NCBI GenBank assembly: GCA_028291645.1
Contig: JAQGNU010000121.1
Coordinates: forward strand, 1 to 32,743
Direction: 5' to 3'
Origin: Nevskia sp.
GTDB taxonomy: Bacteria; Pseudomonadota; Gammaproteobacteria; Nevskiales; Nevskiaceae
Length of the DNA stretch: 32,743 nt
Position 1 is the stretch's first letter, and every line of letters starts with the position of its first letter. The translations under genes were made by a program, and so were the position numbers. Below are positions 14,926-22,803 of the stretch, piece by piece. The notes under the pieces were generated by a model. That model did no database searches. It saw only the letters and a list, made by a program, of their open reading frames with translations, and had not been told where the DNA came from.

Positions 14926-16463
14926 AGCCGGCGCTGCCGCTGTACGCGCGTCTGCTGCTGTGGTTGCTGCTGAATCTGCTGCTGATCATCGTGCTGTTCG
15001 TCGCCTTGCCGGGCCGCAATGGCGTCGGTTGGAACGTACTGCTGACCGAGCCGGTACGCGATCGACTGCTGACCATCGGCGCAAGCCTTGCACAGGCGCT
15101 CAGCGGCAAGGCCGATGCCGAACGCGGCGCAGCACTCGCGGCATTCGATCAGCAATACGGCGTGATCTTCGCGCTGCGGCAGGTGCCGGACAATGGCCCG
15201 CCACCGGGCGCCGGTGGTCCGCCGCCGGGCGAGCAACGACCGCCGCCGGATAGATCGCAGCGCTTCGGCGCCGGCCCGCCGCCGGATCGCGATCCGGATC
15301 GCCGGCCGCCGCCGTCGACGCGTGATTTCGACAGCGGTGCGCCGCCCGACGAAAAATTTGCCGGTTCGAATTCGCACGCCGAGGGTGGCCGCGTGGCGTC
15401 CGAGCGACAGCGCCGCGAGATGAGGGCGCAGCTGATCAACATTCATCACCTTTCGACCTTCGGCGTCTATCAAGTCTCGATACCGGCTGCGGTTGCGACC
15501 GTCGGCGGACCGCAGAAGCCGACCGACATCGTCGCCACTGCGCCGGACTTGCGCACGCTGCTGAAATTTCTCGGCATCACCGATTGGGTCGTGTTCGCCG
15601 CGCTGGTGGTGCTGGCCTCGGCGCTGCTGTGGTGGCCGTTCGTGTGGAGCATCACGCGCACGCTGGTGCGCATCACCGAAGCCACGCGCCATATCGCCGA
15701 TGGCCGCCTCGATACGCGCGTCGCGTCGCGTCGCCGCGACGAACTCGGCCAGCTTGCACAATCGGTCAACCGCATGGCCGAGCGGCTGCAGAATTATGTC
15801 GAAGGGCAGCAGCAGTTTCTGGCCGACGTCGCGCACGAAGTGACGTCGCCGATCGCGCGCATGCAGATGGGTCTGGGTCTGCTGGAACCAGGCATCGATG
15901 CCGCCGCGCGCACGACTTTCGAAGGTGTGCAGGACGATGTGCAACAGATGTCGGAGCTGCTGAGCGAACTGCTGCTGTATTCGCGTGCCGGCATGCAGAC
16001 CGAGCAGGCGCAGCTTGCAGTGATCGATCTGCAGCAAATCGTCGCCGAAATGCTGCAGCGCGAAGATCCGAGTTCGCGCGTACGCACGACGCTAGTCCCC
16101 GGCCTTGCGGTGCTCGCATTGCCGGCGCTGTTGCTGCGCGCGCTCGGCAATCTGGTGCGCAACGCGCTGCGTTACAGCGGCGACGTCAACGCGCCGGTCG
16201 AAATCGTCGCGCGTCGCGCCGGCGGCAAGGTCCACGTCAGTGTGCTCGATCGCGGTCCCGGCGTACCGGCGGCGGCGCTGGCGCGTCTCGGCGAACCGTT
16301 CTTCCGCGTGCAACAGTCGCGCAGCCGCGATAGCGGCGGCACCGGCTTGGGATTGGCGATCGTGCGGCGTTGTGTTGCGGCTTGCGGCGGCGAAGTCGTT
16401 TTTCGCAATCGCGTGGATGGCGGGTTTGAAGCGGAACTGGTGCTCGACGTCGCCGCGGATTGA
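14922..16463 (+). CDS. CpxA-like membrane sensor histidine kinase with Pro-rich periplasmic insert
   Basis: A 513-residue sensor kinase that would phosphorylate the regulator encoded just upstream. Order: transmembrane helix 1 (about residues 10-29), a periplasmic region to about 215, transmembrane helix 2 (about 222-245), HAMP (about 245-295), dimerisation/phosphoacceptor domain with ADVAHEVTSPIARMQ (His305) and an ATPase domain with N-box NLVRNALRYS, G1 DRGPGV, F-box FFRVQ and G2 GGTGLGLAIV. All motifs are intact. The H-box reads HEVTSP rather than HELRTP. The periplasmic domain carries an unusual low-complexity insert at about 88-145 with repeated GPPP and PPPD units, probably disordered. 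The start ATG 14922 overlaps the response-regulator stop. Confidence 0.92.
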   Translation: MKPALPLYARLLLWLLLNLLLIIVLFVALPGRNGVGWNVLLTEPVRDRLLTIGASLAQALSGKADAERGAALAAFDQQYGVIFALRQVPDNGPPPGAGGPPPGEQRPPPDRSQRFGAGPPPDRDPDRRPPPSTRDFDSGAPPDEKFAGSNSHAEGGRVASERQRREMRAQLINIHHLSTFGVYQVSIPAAVATVGGPQKPTDIVATAPDLRTLLKFLGITDWVVFAALVVLASALLWWPFVWSITRTLVRITEATRHIADGRLDTRVASRRRDELGQLAQSVNRMAERLQNYVEGQQQFLADVAHEVTSPIARMQMGLGLLEPGIDAAARTTFEGVQDDVQQMSELLSELLLYSRAGMQTEQAQLAVIDLQQIVAEMLQREDPSSRVRTTLVPGLAVLALPALLLRALGNLVRNALRYSGDVNAPVEIVARRAGGKVHVSVLDRGPGVPAAALARLGEPFFRVQQSRSRDSGGTGLGLAIVRRCVAACGGEVVFRNRVDGGFEAELVLDVAAD

Positions 16464-16498
16464 ATACTGCGCAGAGCGCGTCGCACAGCGGAATCCGG

Positions 16499-17239
16499 CT
16501 AGAACTCCAGATCCAGCGCGCCGCATAACCAATCCAACAGCGGCGCAGCTTGGTCGAAGCACTGCAACAGCAGCTTGGGCAGCTTGGCGCTGCACAGCTC
16601 TGCGTCGCTCAAGCTTGCCGCGCAGACATAGTCCTTGCGCTTCAGATCCTCGATCAGTTCGTGTGCCGGGTCGTAGCCCTTCGGTGGCCGGCTCAAGGAT
16701 TCGCCGCCGAGTTCGCCGAACACGCGCTCGAACGCAGCCGAGCGCGTCGCGTTTTTCCAGCTCGCCGGATTGTTCAGCATGTAAGCGCGCACACGTTTCA
16801 GCGATTCCGGCATTGGATGCCAGAGGCCGCCGCCGACGTAGCTCTCGCCGGGTTGCACATGCAGATAGAAGCTCGGTGCGTCGAGCCGGCCCAGCATGCC
16901 GCTGTTGCCGTCGGCGCCGCGCAGCACTGCGCGCGTCGCCTGGTGATACAGGTTGGCGCTGCCCCAGGGCTTGTAGGGTGTTTTGTCGCCGCCGAAGCGC
17001 GTGTCGCGATAGATGCGGAACAGCGAGCCGCCCACCGGCTTCGGATTGGCGACGTAGTGCGGGCTGATCGCCTGCAGCGGTTCGGCAAGATCGCCGAGCA
17101 GCCGCAGGAAGGGCTGACGCAGCTGTTCCTCATATGCGGACTTGTGCGCGGCGAACCACTCGCGGTTATTGTTGCGCGCGAGTCCGCGCAGGAATTTGAA
17201 GCTGGCGGGCGTGAAGTAGGGCGTGGCGGATTTCGGCAT
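16499..17239 (-). CDS. DUF2461 family protein
   Basis: A 246-residue soluble protein matching DUF2461 (TIGR02453), widespread in bacteria and some fungi, with no defined biochemical role. Recognisable blocks are YFTPASFKFLRGLARNNNREWF near the N-terminus, the family hallmark GGSLFRIYRDTRF followed by DKTPYKPW, FYLHVQPGESYVGGGLW in the centre, and a region beginning PPKGYDPAHELIEDLKRKDYV. No signal peptide or membrane helix. The gene stands alone, converging with the histidine kinase gene (36-bp gap) and divergent from the aldolase gene (101-bp gap). Confidence 0.92.
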   Translation of the reverse strand: MPKSATPYFTPASFKFLRGLARNNNREWFAAHKSAYEEQLRQPFLRLLGDLAEPLQAISPHYVANPKPVGGSLFRIYRDTRFGGDKTPYKPWGSANLYHQATRAVLRGADGNSGMLGRLDAPSFYLHVQPGESYVGGGLWHPMPESLKRVRAYMLNNPASWKNATRSAAFERVFGELGGESLSRPPKGYDPAHELIEDLKRKDYVCAASLSDAELCSAKLPKLLLQCFDQAAPLLDWLCGALDLEF

Positions 17240-17340
17240 GGCGGACGGACTCGGACGATGTTGGTAAATCTAGCTCAAACTGATGTCGGCTGACGCGGTC
17301 TCTGTCATCGTGAAAGTCGAAATTTTCTGGAGGAAGAATA

Positions 17341-18120
17341 ATGAATGTCGCTGAAAAAAAACCGTCCACCGTCAGTGTACGCGAGCAGGTTTCCGCGGAA
17401 GAATGGCAGTTGCGCGTCGATCTGGCTGCGGCCTACCGGCTGGTCGCGCAGTTCGGTTGGGACGATCTCGTGTTCACCCACATCTCGGCGCGCGTGCCAG
17501 GGCCGGAACATCATTTCCTGATCAATCCCTATGGCTTCATGTTCGACGAGATCACCGCCAGCTCGCTGGTCAAGGTCGATCTCGCCGGCAAGGTCGTGCT
17601 GAAGACGCCGCATTTCATCAATCCGGCCGGCTTCACGATTCACAGCGCGGTGCATGCGGCGCGCGTAGATGCCAAGTGCGTGATGCACGTGCATTCGATC
17701 AATGGTGTGGCGGTGTCGGCGCAGCTTGGCGGGGTACGGCCGATTTCGCAGCAGAGCCTGTTCGTGCTGGCGTCGCTCGGCTATCACGACTACGAGGGCG
17801 TTGCGCTGCTGGAGGACGAGAAGCCGCGGCTGGTGCGCGACCTCGGCAGCAATGCGTTTCTGATGCTGCGCAATCATGGCCTGCTGACGGTCGGCGGCAG
17901 CATCGCCGATGCCTTCCTGGCGATGTATCTGTTCGAGGCCGCCTGCATGATCCAGGTGCGCGCGCAGGCCGGTGGCGGCGCCTTGATCGAAATCGCCCAA
18001 CCGATTCTCGATGGCATTCAGGCGCAGGCGGCGCAGGTCACCAAGGGTCTCGGCGGTGCCTTGGCCTGGCCCGGCCTGCTACGCAAACTGGAGCGCACAG
18101 ACCCGAGCTACAAAGATTGA
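17341..18120 (+). CDS. Class II aldolase/adducin domain protein
   Basis: A 259-residue protein of the class II aldolase/adducin family, which includes zinc-dependent fuculose- and ribulose-phosphate aldolases and epimerases. Visible metal ligands are His116 and His118 in CVMHVHS and His179 in MLRNHGLL. The acid/base Glu of sugar-phosphate aldolases is replaced: the equivalent stretch reads GFTIHSAVHAAR, as in the adducin-like bacterial subfamily, so classical aldolase activity is uncertain. A strong ribosome-binding site (GGAGGAAGAAT) precedes ATG 17341. The stop codon overlaps the predicted TTG start of the hydrolase gene, suggesting that the pair act on related small molecules. Confidence 0.9.
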   Translation: MNVAEKKPSTVSVREQVSAEEWQLRVDLAAAYRLVAQFGWDDLVFTHISARVPGPEHHFLINPYGFMFDEITASSLVKVDLAGKVVLKTPHFINPAGFTIHSAVHAARVDAKCVMHVHSINGVAVSAQLGGVRPISQQSLFVLASLGYHDYEGVALLEDEKPRLVRDLGSNAFLMLRNHGLLTVGGSIADAFLAMYLFEAACMIQVRAQAGGGALIEIAQPILDGIQAQAAQVTKGLGGALAWPGLLRKLERTDPSYKD

Positions 18121-19022
18121 TCGCGCCGACGTTTACCGACTGGCGCGAGACCGGTCAGCGCTTCGCCTATCGCGGCCAGCCGATTTTCTGGCAGTCCGGC
18201 GGCGATGGCGGTGATGGCGACGTGCTGCTGTGCATCCACGGTTTCCCCAGCGCATCCTGGGATTGGCACAAGATCTGGCCGGGCCTGTGCGCGCGTTTCG
18301 CGCGCGTGATCGCGGCCGACATGATCGGCTTCGGCTGGTCGGCCAAGCCGCGCAACTACCCGTATTCGATTTTCGATCAGGCCGATCTGCACGAGATTCT
18401 GCTGCGCGAGCAGGGCGTGCGCCGCTTCCACATCCTGGCGCACGACTACGGCGACACCGTCGCGCAGGAACTGCTGGCGCGGCACCAGGAACGCCGCGCG
18501 CGCGGCGACGCCTCGCTGGTGATCGAATCGATCTGCCTGCTGAATGGCGGCCTGTTTCCGGAGACGCATCGGCCGCGGCTGGTGCAGAAGCTGTTGCTGA
18601 CGCCGTTCGGCGCGCTGATCGCAGCGGCGATGAACCCGCGCAGTTTCAGCCGCAGCTTTACCGCAGTGTTTGGCCCGCAGACGCAGCCGTCGGCGCAGGA
18701 GCTGCAGCAATTCTGGCAGCTGCTCGAGTACAACGGCGGCAGTCGCCTGATGCATCGCCTGATCCACTACATTCCGGAGCGGCGCGCGAATCGGCCGCGC
18801 TGGGTCGGTGCGCTGCAGACCACGCAGGTGCCGCTATGCACGATCAACGGTCCGCTCGATCCGGTCTCGGGCGCGCACATGGTCGAACGCTATCGCGAAC
18901 TGGTGCCGAATGCGGACGTGGTGTCGCTGCCCGGCATCGGCCACTATCCGCAAGTCGAAGCCGCGGCAGCGGTGCTACAGGCCTACCTCGATTTTCTAAC
19001 GCGTTGCGCGGCTCATGCCTGA
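18117..19022 (+). CDS. Alpha/beta hydrolase of the epoxide hydrolase/haloalkane dehalogenase type
   Basis: About 301 residues. Seen: the oxyanion-hole motif CIHGFPSASWDW, GFGWSAKP, the nucleophile elbow HILAHDYGDTVAQE with Asp110 (Asp rather than Ser points to ester-intermediate hydrolases such as epoxide hydrolases or dehalogenases), an acidic residue in NGPLDPVSG and the catalytic His in PGIGHYPQVE. The frame is open far upstream, but homology starts near WRETGQRFAYRG. The best start is TTG 18117, overlapping the upstream stop as TTGA, which implies coupled translation. The 3' end overlaps the convergent DUF4105 gene by 10 bp. Substrate unknown. Confidence 0.87.
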   Translation: MIAPTFTDWRETGQRFAYRGQPIFWQSGGDGGDGDVLLCIHGFPSASWDWHKIWPGLCARFARVIAADMIGFGWSAKPRNYPYSIFDQADLHEILLREQGVRRFHILAHDYGDTVAQELLARHQERRARGDASLVIESICLLNGGLFPETHRPRLVQKLLLTPFGALIAAAMNPRSFSRSFTAVFGPQTQPSAQELQQFWQLLEYNGGSRLMHRLIHYIPERRANRPRWVGALQTTQVPLCTINGPLDPVSGAHMVERYRELVPNADVVSLPGIGHYPQVEAAAAVLQAYLDFLTRCAAHA

Positions 19023-20296
19023 GGCTGCTTGCGCAGCGCGAACGCCAGCGCCAGCTGCGGCGGCAGCATCAGCAAGATCCAGTGCAGGTTCTGTTGCAGA
19101 TGGCTCAGGCCGTAAGTCGCCAGCGCCAGCACGCTGCCGAGCGCGATCAGGCGCGTCAGCTGCCGCACGAACGCAGACGGCTGCCAGCTTGCGCGCAGCG
19201 ACATCAGCAATGCCGGCACCAGCAGCAGGCTGAGCGGATCGAACAGCAGCAGGTTGAGGTTGTGCCAGCCGGCCCAGTGCTGGGTGAGTCCCCAGATCGC
19301 GGCGAAAATACTGCCGACGATGCCGCTCAATAAAGCAAGCAGGCTTGCGATCAGCGCGAAGCCGATCCTGGCCGCGGCATGGCTGCGCAACTCCACCAGC
19401 CCCAACAGCAGCACTGCGAAGACCAGGCCGACGACCAGGCACGCGAGCCGGTCGTCGGGCGGCTGCGCAGGCGGCTCCGCGACGCTGCCTTCGAGCAGAC
19501 GCTGCTGCGCGCTGACCAGCGGCCGCAGCTTGCCCTGCGGGTCTTTGATCTGCACCGTCTGCACCGCATCCATCAGTACCATCGGCACGAAGCTCTCGGC
19601 CCACAGATCGACCGGACGGTCGGCAGTGGGGCCGAGCGCCAGATCCATCGCCATCGACAACAGGCGATCCGGCGCAATCAGGCGCACGGCGTCGAAACGA
19701 TAGCTCGCGGTCGTGGGTTTGCCCTGCAGCTGCAGGCTCAGCGCACCATCGAGTGCGCGATCGAGTGCATCACGCACGCGGGTCGAACAGTTCGACAGGA
19801 AATAGTCGTAGCTGTAGTTGGCGTGTTCCGGCTGCGTGTTCCAGACCAGGAAATCGCGCAGGCGCACGCGCTGCTCTGGCGTCAACGCCAGCTGCTGTTC
19901 CATCACCCAGCGCTGTTCGTGCCGATAAAGATTGAGGTCGTAGCGCAACGGATCGGCGGCGACGCGGTACGTCATGTAGCCGCGCGCGAAATTGAGGAAG
20001 AAATTCTTCTGGTTGAAATCGAACATGCCGTAGTTGTACGCCAGCGCGCTGCCGTTGCTGGCATCGCGCACCAGCAGCGCGTTATGGCCGAAGCGCTCCC
20101 AGTACAGCGCACCGGGACCGAAGGTCAGCAGACTGATCGACAGTGCTTCGCCAGGGCCGGCGCTCGGTTGATCTTCATCGTCCTGTGCCTGCGCCGGCCG
20201 CAGCAGCGCGAACGCGATCAGCGCAAACGTCGCCAGTAATCGCAGCAGCAGGATTGCGCAACGCGCGCGCGTCGCGCCGGATGCCAGCTTGCGCAT
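19013..20296 (-). CDS. DUF4105/Lnb-type periplasmic-plus-membrane protein, in the lnt position
   Basis: A 427-residue inner-membrane protein. Residues 1-38 are a signal sequence ending in AQAQ. The periplasmic domain (about 45-270) matches DUF4105, now called the Lnb N-terminal domain: conserved His71 in YWERFGHNALLV, the strand YNYGMFDF, the FARGYMTYRV block and Cys170 in YFLSNCSTRVRD. A His before a helix-capping Cys is the order of permuted NlpC/P60 (LRAT-like) acyltransferases. Five hydrophobic helices follow (about 278-425). As I recall, Lnb in Bacteroides N-acylates lipoproteins in place of Lnt. The start ATG overlaps the corC stop (TGATG). The miaB-ybeZ-ybeY-corC order normally ends in lnt, so this gene occupies that slot. 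The function is inferred. Confidence 0.85.
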   Translation of the reverse strand: MRKLASGATRARCAILLLRLLATFALIAFALLRPAQAQDDEDQPSAGPGEALSISLLTFGPGALYWERFGHNALLVRDASNGSALAYNYGMFDFNQKNFFLNFARGYMTYRVAADPLRYDLNLYRHEQRWVMEQQLALTPEQRVRLRDFLVWNTQPEHANYSYDYFLSNCSTRVRDALDRALDGALSLQLQGKPTTASYRFDAVRLIAPDRLLSMAMDLALGPTADRPVDLWAESFVPMVLMDAVQTVQIKDPQGKLRPLVSAQQRLLEGSVAEPPAQPPDDRLACLVVGLVFAVLLLGLVELRSHAAARIGFALIASLLALLSGIVGSIFAAIWGLTQHWAGWHNLNLLLFDPLSLLLVPALLMSLRASWQPSAFVRQLTRLIALGSVLALATYGLSHLQQNLHWILLMLPPQLALAFALRKQPQA

Positions 20297-21168
20297 CAGG
20301 CTTGCGCCAGCGTCACTTGCAACTGGTGCACGCGACGGCTGTCGGCGCGCTGCACGTTGAAATGGAAGCGGTCGATCTGCACGCTTTCGCCGCGGCGCGG
20401 CATGTGGCCGATGCTGTTGGTGACCAGGCCACCGACCGTATCCCAGTCCTCGATCGAGAACTCGGCGCCGAAGTAGTCGTTGAATTCCTCGACCGGCGTC
20501 AGTGCATTGACCAGATAGCGGCGATCGTCCTGCTTGAGAATGTGCGCGCCCTCGGCCTCGTCGAACTCGTCGTCGATCTCACCGACGATTTCCTCGAGCA
20601 CGTCTTCAATCGTGACGAGTCCGGCGACACCGCCGTATTCGTCGGCGACGATTGCCATGTGATTGCGGCTCTTGCGGAAATCCTTCAGCAGCACGTTGAC
20701 GCGCTTCGAGTCCGGCACGAACACCGCCGGCCGCAGCCAGCGCGTCAGATCGAATTCGCCGGCATCGAAGCCGGCGACGTTGGCGGTGAACTTGATCAAG
20801 TCCTTCGCCAGCAGGACGCCGACGATCTCGTCGCGCGAATCGCCGATCACCGGAAAGCGTGAATGGCCGGCGTCGACCACCGCCCGCAGCAATTCGTCGA
20901 GCGGCGAGGCCGCGTCCAGCACCACCATCTGCGAGCGCGGCAACATGATGTCGCGCACCGACAGTTCGCAGGTCTGGAACACGCCGCGGATCATCGCGGC
21001 GGCATCGGCATCGACCAGATTGTCTTCGCGTGCGGCTTGCAGCAGTTCCATCAGGTCTTCGCGCGAGCGCGGACTGCGCGCCATGCGACTGGTCAGCCGG
21101 CGCCACCAGTTCGCACCCTTGTAAGGGCCAGTGTGCGGATCGGAGGGACTACTGGGACCGTCGTTCAT
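20296..21168 (-). CDS. corC: CorC/YbeX cytosolic CBS-pair protein
   Basis: A 290-residue protein of the CorC/HlyC family without the DUF21 membrane domain. Order: an N-terminal basic linker (WWRRLTSRMARSPRSRED), two CBS domains (about residues 65-190; VRDIMLPRSQMVVLD, HSRFPVIGDS, LAKDL, NHMAIVADEYGGVAGLVTIEDVLEEIVGEI) and a C-terminal CorC_HlyC domain (about 205-288). In enterobacteria it is linked to magnesium/cobalt homeostasis, and its gene lies between ybeY and lnt. Here ybeY ends 114 bp upstream, and the downstream DUF4105 gene is coupled through a TGATG overlap. The start ATG 21168 has AGGA 7 bp upstream. Confidence 0.93.
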   Translation of the reverse strand: MNDGPSSPSDPHTGPYKGANWWRRLTSRMARSPRSREDLMELLQAAREDNLVDADAAAMIRGVFQTCELSVRDIMLPRSQMVVLDAASPLDELLRAVVDAGHSRFPVIGDSRDEIVGVLLAKDLIKFTANVAGFDAGEFDLTRWLRPAVFVPDSKRVNVLLKDFRKSRNHMAIVADEYGGVAGLVTIEDVLEEIVGEIDDEFDEAEGAHILKQDDRRYLVNALTPVEEFNDYFGAEFSIEDWDTVGGLVTNSIGHMPRRGESVQIDRFHFNVQRADSRRVHQLQVTLAQA

Positions 21169-21282
21169 GCTGTTCCTGTATCAAATATGCCGCGCTCTGG
21201 CAAAGCCGGGCAGGCCCAAGCCCTTGACTGCTTGATGAATCATGCTGATGCAAGGATCGCCGCAAGGGCGCCGTGCCGGGCA

Positions 21283-21735
21283 TCACTCTTCCAGATAGGG
21301 ATCGGCGAAATCGAGCCGCGCCAGAATCGAGCGCTCCAGCGATTCCATGCGCTCGGCGTCCTCGTCGTCCTCGTGATCCTCGCCCATCAGGTGCAGCACG
21401 CCGTGCACCACCATGTGCGCCCAATGCGCGCGCGGGTCCTTGCCTTGCTCGGCGGCTTCGCGCGCGACCACTGGTGCGCAGATCACCAGATCGCCCAGCA
21501 CCGACTCGGCCAGACCGTCGGCTTCGTAGGGGAACGACAGCACGTTGGTGGCGTAGTGCTTGCCGCGATAGCGGCCATTGAGTTCGGCGATTTCGGCTTC
21601 GTCGACGATGCGGATGGTGATTTCACCCTGGTCGCCGGATGCGCCGAGCGCGGCCAGCGCCCAGGCGCGCAGCGCACCCGGCGTCGGCACGCCAGTCGGC
21701 GGCACGCGCCTTTGAACGGTAATGGAACGGATCAC
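21283..21735 (-). CDS. ybeY: YbeY endoribonuclease
   Basis: A 150-residue single-strand-specific metallo-endoribonuclease involved in 16S rRNA 3' maturation and ribosome quality control. The diagnostic zinc motif [11 protein letters not shown] supplies His111, His115 and His121. The family segments [30 protein letters not shown] and [11 protein letters not shown] are present. It is of normal length. It lies 27 bp downstream of ybeZ on the same strand, the usual partner order, and 114 bp upstream of corC. Confidence 0.95.
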   Translation of the reverse strand: MIRSITVQRRVPPTGVPTPGALRAWALAALGASGDQGEITIRIVDEAEIAELNGRYRGKHYATNVLSFPYEADGLAESVLGDLVICAPVVAREAAEQGKDPRAHWAHMVVHGVLHLMGEDHEDDEDAERMESLERSILARLDFADPYLEE

Positions 21736-21762
21736 GCTTTCGGGACTTGCGGAGTGGCAGGT

Positions 21763-22803
21763 TTAGTCGGAGTGGCGCGCCGACGGGTGGCGCTGCTCAT
21801 AGGCCTCGTAAGCGCCGACGATGGCTTGCACCAGCGGATGTCTTACCACATCTTCTTTGCGGAAAAATGTGAAGCCGATGTTCGGCACGTTTTCCAGCAC
21901 CGCCATCGCATGCTTCAAGCCGCTGCTGACGCCGCGCTGCAGATCGATCTGGGTGACGTCGCCGGTCACCACCGCGACCGAGCCGAAGCCGATGCGGGTC
22001 AGGAACATCTTCATCTGTTCGACGGTGGTGTTCTGCGCTTCGTCGAGAATCACGAAGGATTCATTCAGCGTGCGGCCGCGCATGAATGCCAGCGGCGCCA
22101 CTTCAATCACGTTGCGCTCGACCAGCCGCGCGACTTTTTCGAAGCCGAGCATTTCGTAGAGCGCGTCGTACAGCGGCCGCAAATACGGATCGATCTTCTG
22201 TGCCATATCGCCGGGCAAGAAGCCGAGTTTCTCGCCGGCCTCGACCGCCGGACGCACCAGCACCAGACGACGCACACGATCGCGCTCCAGCGCCTGCACC
22301 GCGCTGGCGACGGCCAGATACGTCTTGCCGGTGCCGGCCGGTCCGATGCCGAACGTCAGGTCGTGGCTGGCGATTTTCTGCAGATAGGCTTTCTGCATTT
22401 CGCCGCGACCGCGCACCACGCCGCGCTTGGTGCGGACGGCAACATCGGCCGGTCCGCGCGGCGTGCGTTCGGCGGCGCCATCGCCGGCGTCATCGGGACC
22501 ATGCTCGCGCAGCGCCAGATGCACTTGCTCGCCATCGATCGCGCTGTCTGCGGTCAGTTCGAACAGTTCGCGCAGCAGCAGTTCGGCGCGCGCGATCTCG
22601 ACCGGCGGGCCCAGCAAGCGATAACGGTTGGCGCGATTGCGAATCTCGATGCCGAGCCTAAGTTCGATCGCGCGCAGATGCTCGTCGAACGGGCCATTCA
22701 GATTGGCCAGCCGCATGCTGTCGTCCGGTTCCAGCAGCAGATCGATCGACGGTTGTGCGGCGGCAGGGGCCTCCAGGCTGCGTGGGTCCTGGGTCGAAGT
22801 CAT
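21763..22803 (-). CDS. ybeZ: PhoH-like ATPase (YbeZ)
   Basis: A 346-residue PhoH-family P-loop ATPase, the usual partner of YbeY. An N-terminal KH-like region (about residues 28-85; [30 protein letters not shown]) precedes the ATPase. Walker A is GPAGTGKT at 154-161. Walker B is in [11 protein letters not shown], and the PhoH signatures [15 protein letters not shown] and GRTLNESF are intact, as is [11 protein letters not shown]. An acidic, Ala-rich linker at about 102-115 is variable. Its ATG overlaps the miaB stop by 4 bp (ATGA), so translation is coupled. Confidence 0.95.
   Translation of the reverse strand: MTSTQDPRSLEAPAAAQPSIDLLLEPDDSMRLANLNGPFDEHLRAIELRLGIEIRNRANRYRLLGPPVEIARAELLLRELFELTADSAIDGEQVHLALREHGPDDAGDGAAERTPRGPADVAVRTKRGVVRGRGEMQKAYLQKIASHDLTFGIGPAGTGKTYLAVASAVQALERDRVRRLVLVRPAVEAGEKLGFLPGDMAQKIDPYLRPLYDALYEMLGFEKVARLVERNVIEVAPLAFMRGRTLNESFVILDEAQNTTVEQMKMFLTRIGFGSVAVVTGDVTQIDLQRGVSSGLKHAMAVLENVPNIGFTFFRKEDVVRHPLVQAIVGAYEAYEQRHPSARHSD

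Noticed and set aside
14889-16037. A 382-codon minus-strand frame, Arg/Gln/His-rich
   Set aside because: Antisense of the histidine kinase gene.
10869-17239. A possible defence island (NERD helicase, lipoprotein with a TIR/caspase-associated-like module)
   Set aside because: No nuclease partner, TIR, caspase, reverse transcriptase, toxin-antitoxin or mobile-element gene is present; the neighbours are housekeeping and signalling genes.
17403-18116. Upstream extension of the alpha/beta hydrolase frame through the aldolase gene
   Set aside because: The sequence there is out of frame with the recognised aldolase and resembles no hydrolase N-terminus; the homology begins near 18130.
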